Of a stretch of 11,237 nt of DNA, positions 5,929-11,237 are shown one piece after another. The position numbers and the translations under genes are program-made. Source of the stretch: Pseudomonas sp. (GTDB taxonomy: Bacteria > Pseudomonadota > Gammaproteobacteria > Pseudomonadales > Pseudomonadaceae); contig JARDZH010000017.1 in NCBI GenBank assembly GCA_029240955.1, forward strand, positions 1 to 11,237, in the 5' to 3' direction. Every line of letters starts with the position of its first letter. Positions within the stretch are counted from its first letter, which is position 1. Under the pieces are notes generated by a model. It was not told the DNA's origin and did not search any database. It saw nothing but the letters and a program-made list of their open reading frames with translations.

Positions 5929-7827
5929 TCAGATCGCGCCGCGGCTACGCAGCAGGTCCAGCACCTGTTTGACGCCCTCTTCGACGCTCAGGGACTGGGT
6001 GTCGATGACCAGGTCCGCGTCCAGCGGTACGTCGTACGGGAAGGACTCGCCCGGGATATTGTCGCCTTCGGCGGCATACAGGCCCTGTGGGTCGCGTTCG
6101 CGGCAGACGGTTGGCGAGGCCTGGACGTAGACGGTCAATAGCCGCTCCTTGCCGATCAGCGCCTTGGCGCGTTCGCGGCCTTCGGCGTCGGGTGCGACGA
6201 AAGCGGCCAGGGTCAGCAGGCCTGCTTCGTTGAACTGGCGTGCCACGTGCGCTGCACGGCTCCAGTTTTCAGTGCGTCCGGCGCGGTCTTGCGGCAGACC
6301 CTTGTTCAGGTCGTGGCGCAAGTTCTGGCCGTCCAGCACATACACCGCACGGCCCATGTCGAACAGCCTGCGCTCTACGGCATAAGCCAGGGTGCTCTTG
6401 CCAGCGCCCGACAGACCGCTGAACAGCACAGTCGCAGGTTGCTGACCGAACCGCTGAGCCCGCTCCTCGGTGGAAACGTGAGCCAGCTCGCCGTGGTGCG
6501 TGGAGCCGCCGACGCTGACTGGCTTAGCGATGATCATGCCCGCAGCAACCGTGCCATTGGTCAGGCGGTCGATGACGATGAAAGCGCCAGTGGTGCGGTT
6601 GCTCTCATAGCCATCAAGCGCGATAGGCGCATCGAGGCTGATCTTGACGCGACCAATCTCGTTGAGCTGCAGAGCGCTCGCGGGCCCTTCGACCAGGGTA
6701 TTGACGTCGACGCGATGCGTGATGCTGGCAATCGAACCCGGCACGTAGCTGGTCGCGCGTTTGATGTCGTATTTCTTGCCCGGCAGCATCGGCTCTTCAG
6801 CCATCCAGACCAGCATCGCATCGAACGCGTCGCTGACCTGCGGGACGTTGTCGGCGTGAACCAACAGGTCGCCACGGGAAATGTCGATCTCGTCTTCCAT
6901 GGTCAGGGTCACGGCCTGACCCGGGCCTGCGTGCTCCAGTTCACCTTCGAAGGTGACAATGGACTTCACGCGGCTGCTCTTGCCGGACGGCAGCACTACG
7001 ATCTCATCGCCCTTGTGCACAATGCCGCTCGCCAGCGTACCTGCGAAACCACGGAAGTTGAGGTTCGGGCGGTTGACGTACTGCACCGGGAAACGCAGGT
7101 CCGCATAATTGCGGTCGTTGGCGATTTCAACGGTTTCGAGGATTTCCATCAGCGACTGGCCGGTGTACCAGGGCGAACGCTCGCTCTTGTTCACCACGTT
7201 GTCGCCCTTGAGCGCGGACATCGGTACGAACGCCATGGTGGTCGGCTTGAACGCCAGCCCTTCGGCGAACTTCAGATAGTCGGCCTTGATCGACTCGAAC
7301 ACGCTCTCATCGAAGCCATTGAGGTCCATCTTGTTGATGGCGACGACGATGTGCTTGATGCCCAACAGGGAAGCGATATAGCTGTGACGGCGAGTCTGGG
7401 TCTGCACGCCATAACGGGCGTCGACCAGAATGATCGCCAGATCGCAGGTGGACGCACCGGTCGCCATGTTGCGCGTGTACTGCTCGTGACCCGGCGTGTC
7501 GGCAATGATGAATTTGCGCTTGGCGGTCGAGAAGTAACGGTACGCGACGTCAATGGTGATGCCCTGCTCGCGCTCGGCCTGCAGACCGTCCACCAGCAAC
7601 GCCAGGTCCACGTCTTCGCCGGTCGTTCCGGACTTCTTCGAATCACGGGTAATGGCTTCAAGGTGATCTTCGTAGATCATCTTGGAATCGTGCAGCAGGC
7701 GCCCGATCAGGGTGCTCTTGCCGTCATCGACGTTGCCGCAGGTCAGGAAACGCAGCATTTCCTTGCGTTCATGCTGGCCCAGATAGGCGAGGATGTCCTC
7801 GCTGATCAAATCGGATTGGTGACTCAT
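5929..7827 (-). CDS. cysNC: Bifunctional sulfate adenylyltransferase GTPase subunit / adenylylsulfate kinase
   Basis: With CysD it makes adenylylsulfate (APS) from sulfate and ATP, driven by GTP hydrolysis, and its C-terminal domain phosphorylates APS to PAPS. From the ATG at 7827 the fusion has 632 residues; a GGAG lies exactly 7 bases upstream, which decides this start over an in-frame start nine codons earlier. The EF-Tu-like GTPase part shows GNVDDGKST (31-39), DTPGHEQY (110-117) and NKMD (165-168), followed by beta-barrel domains to about 440. The kinase part has a P-loop GLSGAGKS (471-478) and RDPQGLY (578-584). Where E. coli CysC has the FISPF-type motif with the phosphorylated Ser, this protein has [10 protein letters not shown] (542-551), with Ala545. 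A P. syringae CysD-CysN complex has a known structure. It is the second gene of the operon, 112 bases after cysD. Confidence 0.96.
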   Translation of the reverse strand: MSHQSDLISEDILAYLGQHERKEMLRFLTCGNVDDGKSTLIGRLLHDSKMIYEDHLEAITRDSKKSGTTGEDVDLALLVDGLQAEREQGITIDVAYRYFSTAKRKFIIADTPGHEQYTRNMATGASTCDLAIILVDARYGVQTQTRRHSYIASLLGIKHIVVAINKMDLNGFDESVFESIKADYLKFAEGLAFKPTTMAFVPMSALKGDNVVNKSERSPWYTGQSLMEILETVEIANDRNYADLRFPVQYVNRPNLNFRGFAGTLASGIVHKGDEIVVLPSGKSSRVKSIVTFEGELEHAGPGQAVTLTMEDEIDISRGDLLVHADNVPQVSDAFDAMLVWMAEEPMLPGKKYDIKRATSYVPGSIASITHRVDVNTLVEGPASALQLNEIGRVKISLDAPIALDGYESNRTTGAFIVIDRLTNGTVAAGMIIAKPVSVGGSTHHGELAHVSTEERAQRFGQQPATVLFSGLSGAGKSTLAYAVERRLFDMGRAVYVLDGQNLRHDLNKGLPQDRAGRTENWSRAAHVARQFNEAGLLTLAAFVAPDAEGRERAKALIGKERLLTVYVQASPTVCRERDPQGLYAAEGDNIPGESFPYDVPLDADLVIDTQSLSVEEGVKQVLDLLRSRGAI

Positions 7828-7829
7828 TC

Positions 7830-7864
7830 GGGAGCTCCAAGCTGTAAGCTTCAAGCGGCAAGCT
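7830..7864 (-). repeat. Degenerate 7-bp tandem repeat in the cysD-cysNC spacer
   Basis: On the plus strand five consecutive 7-base units, GGGAGCT, CCAAGCT, GTAAGCT, TCAAGCG and GCAAGCT, fit the consensus NNAAGCT. I recall similar AGCTTGN-type tracts dispersed between genes in P. syringae-group genomes, but could not check. The first unit supplies the GGAG Shine-Dalgarno of cysNC (minus strand, 7838-7835), so the repeat reaches into the translation start signal. Confidence 0.7.
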
Positions 7865-7904
7865 TGTCGGCGTACAGCCAGTCAGAAATCTGTTTATTCG
7901 AGTG

Positions 7905-7926
7905 GGCTTCGAGGTTCGACGAAGCC
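7905..7926 (-). other. Intercistronic hairpin between cysD and cysNC
   Basis: GGCTTCG (7905-7911) and CGAAGCC (7920-7926) form a perfect 7-bp stem with an 8-base loop, 14 bases after the cysD stop in the direction of transcription. There is no T-run, so it is not an intrinsic terminator; it could shield the cysD message 3' end or set the ratio of CysD to CysNC. Function is inference. Confidence 0.45.
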
Positions 7927-7939
7927 GCTGACTCGCCGC

Positions 7940-8857
7940 TTAGAAGTAACCCTGACGCTTTTTCTCTTCCATGGAGCCTGCGCCGTCGTGGTCGATGACC
8001 CGGCCCTGGCGCTCGGAAGTGCGCGTCAGCAGCATCTCCTGGATGATGTCGGTCAGGCTGGTGGCTTCCGATTCGACGGCGCCGGTCAGCGGGTAGCAAC
8101 CCAGAGTGCGGAACCGTACCTTCTTCTTGACGATGCGCGCCTTTTCCTCGTCGGTCAGGTGCTCGAGAATGCGGTCGTCGTCGATCATGATCAGCGTGCC
8201 GTTCTTCTCGATCACATCCCGCTCTGCTGCGAAATACAGCGGCACGATCGGGATGCCTTCAAGATAGATGTACTGCCAGATGTCCAGCTCGGTCCAGTTC
8301 GACAGCGGGAACACACGGATCGACTCGCCTTTGTTGACGTTGCCGTTATAGACGTTCCACAGCTCAGGACGCTGATTCTTCGGGTCCCAGCGGTGCTTGC
8401 TGTCGCGGAAGGAATAGACGCGCTCCTTGGCGCGGGATTTTTCCTCGTCACGCCGCGCCCCACCGAACGCCGCATCGAAACCGTGCTTGTCCAGCGCCTG
8501 CTTGAGGCCTTCGGTTTTCATGATGTCGGTGTGCTTGGCACTGCCGTGGGTAAAAGGGTTGATGCCCTGCGCAACGCCATCCGGGTTGACGTGGGTGATC
8601 AGGTCCAGGCCCATTTCCTCGACCATCTTGTCGCGGAAACGATACATTTCCTGGAATTTCCAGCGGGTGTCGACGTGCATGACCGGAAACGGCAGCTTGC
8701 CCGGAAAGAAAGCCTTGCGTGCCAGGTGCAGCATCACGGCCGAATCTTTGCCGATCGAGTACAGCATCACCGGGTTATCGAACTCGGCGGCGACCTCGCG
8801 GATGATGTGGATGCTTTCCGCCTCCAGCTGTTTCAGATGCGTCAGTTTGTCGACCAT
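7940..8857 (-). CDS. cysD: Sulfate adenylyltransferase small subunit
   Basis: CysD is the catalytic subunit that forms APS from sulfate and ATP and works as a heterodimer with the CysN part of CysNC. The product has 305 residues, the usual size. It is an ATP pyrophosphatase (PP-loop) enzyme: [12 protein letters not shown] (34-45) is the PP-motif, [15 protein letters not shown] (132-146) the conserved arginine-rich segment, and [17 protein letters not shown] (249-265) plus the terminal RQGYF are family signatures. It is first in the operon and begins at the ATG at 8857 after a weak GAG-type Shine-Dalgarno. In enterobacteria and pseudomonads this operon is under CysB and induced by sulfur limitation; I see no certain CysB site, only an AT-rich palindromic stretch about 120 bases upstream. 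Confidence 0.97.
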   Translation of the reverse strand: MVDKLTHLKQLEAESIHIIREVAAEFDNPVMLYSIGKDSAVMLHLARKAFFPGKLPFPVMHVDTRWKFQEMYRFRDKMVEEMGLDLITHVNPDGVAQGINPFTHGSAKHTDIMKTEGLKQALDKHGFDAAFGGARRDEEKSRAKERVYSFRDSKHRWDPKNQRPELWNVYNGNVNKGESIRVFPLSNWTELDIWQYIYLEGIPIVPLYFAAERDVIEKNGTLIMIDDDRILEHLTDEEKARIVKKKVRFRTLGCYPLTGAVESEATSLTDIIQEMLLTRTSERQGRVIDHDGAGSMEEKKRQGYF

Positions 8858-8972
8858 GGGTACTCACGGATTGCAATTCGTTGTGGGCCGGACGTAAATC
8901 CGGGGCGGCCATCGGGCCGTGTTCGAGCGGCGCACTTTATCATGCTCGATACGGCCAGATCAGCGACCGGGC

Positions 8973-8989
8973 TATATCGAAACGATCTA
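8973..8989. promoter_or_regulatory. Possible operator upstream of cysD
   Basis: TATATCGAAACGATCTA is an imperfect palindrome (ATCG-AAA-CGAT core with outer TA pairs) lying 116-132 bases before the cysD ATG, in the only AT-rich part of the 157-base space between cysD and the nif3-like gene. Its place suits a CysB or other activator site, but CysB sites are poorly conserved and I cannot identify the protein. I found no convincing -35/-10 pair here. Confidence 0.3.
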
Positions 8990-9014
8990 ACGTTATGCCG
9001 CGAGGTTCGGTCGC

Positions 9015-9773
9015 TCAGATCGGATTCGGACAGTCGATGAAGATGTGTTCCACCGCAAAACGCCGTGCCAGATAGTCGCCCAAGGCCTGAACACCGTAGC
9101 GCTCAGTCACGTGGTGGCCAGCCGCGATGAAGCTGATGTCGTTTTCCCGCGCACTGTGAAATGTCTGCTCCGAGGCTTCGCCGCTGATGAACAGGTCCAC
9201 GCCTTCGCGAATGGCTTGATCGATGTAGCCCTGACCGCCGCCTGTGCACCAACCGACGCGGCGGATCGTCTGGCTGCCTTCGATCAACAGCGGTTCACGG
9301 CCCAGCGCATCCTGAACCTTTCTGGCGAAATCGCGGGCGGTCATGGGCTCCGAGAGCGAGCCGACCAGACCGACGACTTTGGAATTGTCCGAGTCCAGCG
9401 GACCTTCGACCGTGATGTCCAGCTGACGAGCAAGTTGCACGTTGTTTCCGACTTCAGGGTGCACGTCCAATGGCAGGTGGTAAGCCAGCAAGCTGATGTC
9501 GTGCTTGAGCAGCGTCTTGAGCCGGCGCTGCTTCATGCCTGTGACGCAGGGGTTTTCGCCCTTCCAGAAATAGCCGTGATGAACCAGGATCAGATCGGCC
9601 TGTGCCTCGACCGCAGCATCCAGCAACGCCTGGCTGGCAGTGACGCCGCTGACGATGCGCATCACCTGCGGACGCCCTTCGACCTGCAGGCCATTGGGGC
9701 AGTAATCCTGAATCCGGGCGCTGTTGAGATAGCGGTCGGCCTCTTCGACCAGGGTGCTTAAGGCAACAGCCAT
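9015..9773 (-). CDS. Nif3/YbgI-type dinuclear metal-binding protein
   Basis: The 252-residue product belongs to the Nif3/DUF34 family, close to E. coli YbgI (247 residues). The expected metal ligands are visible: His65-His66 in LVHHGYFW, Asp103 in YHLPLDVHPE, and His220 and Glu224 in AGHHVTERYG. These match the two-metal site known in family structures. The early segment YCPNGLQVEG (24-33) is also typical. The family has often been labelled GTP cyclohydrolase I type 2, but its activity is not settled, so that name should be treated with care. The ATG at 9773 has an AGGAG 6 bases upstream. It is divergent from algW with 111 bases between the starts, and tandem with cysD, though the 157-base gap suggests a separate cys promoter. 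Confidence 0.94.
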   Translation of the reverse strand: MAVALSTLVEEADRYLNSARIQDYCPNGLQVEGRPQVMRIVSGVTASQALLDAAVEAQADLILVHHGYFWKGENPCVTGMKQRRLKTLLKHDISLLAYHLPLDVHPEVGNNVQLARQLDITVEGPLDSDNSKVVGLVGSLSEPMTARDFARKVQDALGREPLLIEGSQTIRRVGWCTGGGQGYIDQAIREGVDLFISGEASEQTFHSARENDISFIAAGHHVTERYGVQALGDYLARRFAVEHIFIDCPNPI

Positions 9774-9794
9774 AAAAGACTCCTAAATATGCAG

Positions 9795-9821
9795 TTCAGA
9801 GCGGCTTTGTGCTCGTATAAT
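9795..9821 (+). promoter_or_regulatory. Candidate sigma-70 promoter for algW
   Basis: A perfect TATAAT (9816-9821) lies 63 bases before the algW ATG. The only -35-like box is TTCAGA (9795-9800) at a short 15-base spacing, so the call rests mainly on the -10 box. Transcription would begin near 9828. Confidence 0.5.
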
Positions 9822-9824
9822 GCC

Positions 9825-9863
9825 CGCCATTATGGCGCGCCTGTGACAAAAAATTTCGCGCCA
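9825..9863 (+). promoter_or_regulatory. Two overlapping inverted repeats in the algW leader
   Basis: CGCCAT-T-ATGGCG (9825-9837) is a perfect 13-base palindrome around the likely transcription start. Its right arm shares bases with TGGCGCG (9833-9839), which pairs perfectly with CGCGCCA (9857-9863) across 17 bases. The two pairings exclude each other. The first could be a DNA operator, the second an RNA hairpin 21 bases before the algW start. Confidence 0.4.
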
Positions 9864-9884
9864 GTCACTCTCAGGATCTGCTCA

Positions 9885-11051
9885 ATGTTCAAGGCACTGC
9901 GCTTTTTCGGCTGGCCGTTGCTGGTTGGTGTGCTTATCGCCCTGCTGATTATTCAGCGTTTTCCGGAATGGGTCGGGCTGCCCAGTCTCGATGTGAACCT
10001 GCAACAGGCGCCACAGCCTACCAACATTCTGCAAGGCCCCTCCTCTTATGCCGACGCGGTGAGTGCCGCTGCTCCGGCGGTCGTCAATCTCTATACGACC
10101 AAGATGATCAACAAGGGCAACAACCCGCTGTTCGAGGACCCGCAGTTCCGGCGCTTCTTCGGCGACAACGCGCCCAAGCAGAAACGCATGGAATCGAGCC
10201 TCGGTTCCGGCGTGATCATGAGCCCTGAAGGCTACCTGCTCACCAACAACCATGTGACCACCGGTGCTGACCAGATCGTCGTGGCGCTCAAGGACGGTCG
10301 CGAAACCATCGCGCGGGTGATCGGCAACGACCCTGAAACCGACCTGGCGGTGCTCAAGATCGATCTCAAGGATCTGCCCTCGATCACCATCGCCCGCTCT
10401 GACGGTATTCGCATCGGCGATGTGGCGCTGGCCATCGGCAACCCGTTCGGCGTCGGCCAGACAGTCACCATGGGCATCATCAGCGCCACCGGCCGTAATC
10501 AGCTGGGCCTTAACACTTATGAAGACTTCATCCAGACCGACGCCGCGATCAACCCCGGCAACTCCGGCGGCGCGCTGGTCGACGCAAGCGGCAATCTGAC
10601 CGGCATCAACACCGCGATCTTTTCCAAGTCTGGTGGCTCTCAGGGCATCGGCTTCGCGATTCCGACCAAGCTGGCCATGGACGTCATGAAGTCCATCATC
10701 GAACACGGTCAGGTGATACGTGGCTGGTTGGGGATTGAGGTTCAACCGCTGACTCAGGAACTGGCCGAGTCCTTCGGCTTGAAGGATCGTCCGGGTATCG
10801 TCGTGGCGGGTATTTTCCGTGACGGGCCAGCGCAGAAGGCCGGTTTGCAGCTGGGTGACGTGATCCTGAGCATCAACGGCGAGCCGGCAGGTGACGGACG
10901 TCGGTCGATGAACCAGGTTGCTCGTACCCGGCCGAAAGACAAGGTCGCTATTGATGTAATGCGCAACGGCAAAGAGCTGCGCCTCAATGCGGAAGTGGGC
11001 ATGCGTCCGCCACCCGCTCCGGCTGCCGCAGTACCCGCCCCGCAAAAATGA
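9885..11051 (+). CDS. algW: Periplasmic serine protease AlgW (DegS-like, S1C family)
   Basis: AlgW is the inner-membrane-anchored, periplasm-facing protease that makes the first cut in the anti-sigma factor MucA after sensing misfolded outer-membrane proteins, releasing AlgU and switching on alginate and envelope-stress genes. From the ATG at 9885 it has 388 residues; an ATG 32 codons upstream lies before the promoter and is rejected. Residues 7-24 form the membrane anchor. The trypsin-like domain has the triad His123 (TNNHVTTG), Asp153 (DPETDLAVL) and Ser227 (NPGNSGGAL), positions that agree with those known for P. aeruginosa AlgW. A single PDZ domain covers about 280-372 (GWLGIEVQPL onward), and the tail is rich in Pro and Ala. 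One PDZ domain and an anchor instead of a cleavable signal mark it as DegS-like, not DegP-like. AGGA lies 8 bases before the start. Confidence 0.96.
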   Translation: MFKALRFFGWPLLVGVLIALLIIQRFPEWVGLPSLDVNLQQAPQPTNILQGPSSYADAVSAAAPAVVNLYTTKMINKGNNPLFEDPQFRRFFGDNAPKQKRMESSLGSGVIMSPEGYLLTNNHVTTGADQIVVALKDGRETIARVIGNDPETDLAVLKIDLKDLPSITIARSDGIRIGDVALAIGNPFGVGQTVTMGIISATGRNQLGLNTYEDFIQTDAAINPGNSGGALVDASGNLTGINTAIFSKSGGSQGIGFAIPTKLAMDVMKSIIEHGQVIRGWLGIEVQPLTQELAESFGLKDRPGIVVAGIFRDGPAQKAGLQLGDVILSINGEPAGDGRRSMNQVARTRPKDKVAIDVMRNGKELRLNAEVGMRPPPAPAAAVPAPQK

Positions 11052-11056
11052 GTCAC

Positions 11057-11086
11057 CGCCCCGCAGACGTTGAGTGCTGCGGGGCG
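11057..11086. terminator. GC-rich hairpin between convergent algW and hisC
   Basis: CGCCCCGCAG (11057-11066) and CTGCGGGGCG (11077-11086) form a perfect 10-bp stem with a 10-base loop, 5 bases after the algW stop and 7 bases after the hisC stop. There is no immediate T-run in either direction; on the minus strand TTTTT follows only about 10 bases later. It probably ends or protects both transcripts but is not a textbook terminator. Confidence 0.6.
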
Positions 11087-11093
11087 TCAGACC

Positions 11094-11237
11094 TTACAGC
11101 TCGCCCAATCCTTCCAGCAGCGCTTCATGCTGCTCCGGCGTCCCGATGCTGATGCGCAGGAACTGCGCGATCCGCGCCTGTTTGAAGTGACGCACGATCA
11201 CACCCTGCTCACGCAACTTCGCTGCCAGGGCCGCCGC
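11094..11237 (-). CDS. hisC: Histidinol-phosphate aminotransferase, C-terminal fragment (cut by window edge)
   Basis: Read on the minus strand from the window edge, 47 codons and a TAA stop (11096-11094) give the end of a class I/II PLP aminotransferase, with [23 protein letters not shown] and a terminal LLEGLGEL. The segment [11 protein letters not shown] is a HisC hallmark and contains the conserved Arg that holds the substrate carboxylate or phosphate. HisC converts imidazole acetol-phosphate and glutamate to histidinol-phosphate in histidine synthesis. The algW-hisC neighbourhood is what I recall from Pseudomonas genomes, where hisD and hisG follow. Only the C-terminus is visible, so the distinction from other aminotransferases rests on these residues and the context. 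Confidence 0.88.
   Translation of the reverse strand, partial: AAALAAKLREQGVIVRHFKQARIAQFLRISIGTPEQHEALLEGLGEL

Noticed and set aside
5929..7827. A novel GTPase-kinase gene fusion
   Set aside because: CysNC fusion is well known in Pseudomonas and other bacteria; the fusion itself is not new.
6247..7998. A 583-codon open frame on the plus strand opposite cysNC
   Set aside because: It is antisense to a clear cysNC, its residues are those produced by the complement of GC-biased codons, and it has no recognisable domain or Shine-Dalgarno.
7851..8099. An 82-codon frame spanning the end of cysD and the spacer
   Set aside because: Mostly an out-of-frame reading of cysD with Arg-rich composition; the spacer part shows no coding pattern.
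8962..9015. A terminator for the nif3-like gene
   Set aside because: AGCGACCG and CGGTCGCT are 38 bases apart, overlap the stop codon and have no T-run.
9789..9884. A longer N-terminus for AlgW from an upstream ATG
   Set aside because: It would start before the TATAAT at 9816 and would put 32 non-hydrophobic residues ahead of the known membrane-anchor start MFKALRFFGW.
9882..11045. A 387-codon open frame on the minus strand opposite algW
   Set aside because: Antisense shadow of algW; rich in His, Val and Asp as expected from complementary codons, and without family resemblance.
1..11237. A hidden defence island, prophage or secondary-metabolism cluster
   Set aside because: Every substantial open frame not explained as a shadow belongs to a housekeeping or regulatory family, and I see no integrase, transposase, phage or toxin-like protein.

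Overview
The window reads as a chromosomal, housekeeping stretch of a fluorescent Pseudomonas, most likely of the P. syringae group. The basis is protein-level recognition (a CysD plus fused CysNC pair, a 449-residue TrpS with a C-terminal extension, the periplasmic protease AlgW), the gene order nif3-like/algW/hisC beside cysD-cysNC, zapG, hydrolase, trpS, zapE and rplM-rpsI, which I recall from Pseudomonas genomes, and Pseudomonas-type REP sequences with the core GCCAGCAAGCTGGC. Species assignment is inference; no search was run.

Layout. 1-811: start of rpsI and all of rplM on the minus strand, with a leader and promoter region that holds two plausible sigma-70 promoters and a hairpin against the rplM Shine-Dalgarno. 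812-1807: a plus-strand GlxA-type regulator (DJ-1/PfpI-like domain plus AraC helix-turn-helix). 1831-1923: a large inverted REP pair between convergent genes. 1941-5103: a minus-strand group of alpha/beta hydrolase, trpS and zapE, with a terminator-like hairpin directly before zapE. 5249-5683: zapG on the plus strand with its own terminator, followed by a REP pair, a second type of REP fragment and a strong terminator. 5929-8857: the sulfate-activation operon cysD-cysNC on the minus strand, with a 7-bp tandem repeat in the spacer. 9015-9773: a Nif3/YbgI-type protein, divergent from algW (9885-11051, plus). 11094-11237: the C-terminal end of hisC on the minus strand.

How the genes work together. 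CysD and CysNC convert sulfate to APS and PAPS. RplM and RpsI are ribosomal proteins made from one transcript. TrpS charges tRNA-Trp. ZapE and ZapG are both linked to cell division and the envelope in other gammaproteobacteria. AlgW is the DegS-like first protease of envelope-stress signalling to AlgU. I see no phage, plasmid, insertion sequence, CRISPR array, toxin-antitoxin or defence system. I did not find an undescribed multi-gene system; the points worth a second look are regulatory and architectural: the rplM leader, the TrpS C-terminal domain, the altered residues in the regulator and the APS kinase, the repeat in the cysD-cysN spacer and the algW leader.
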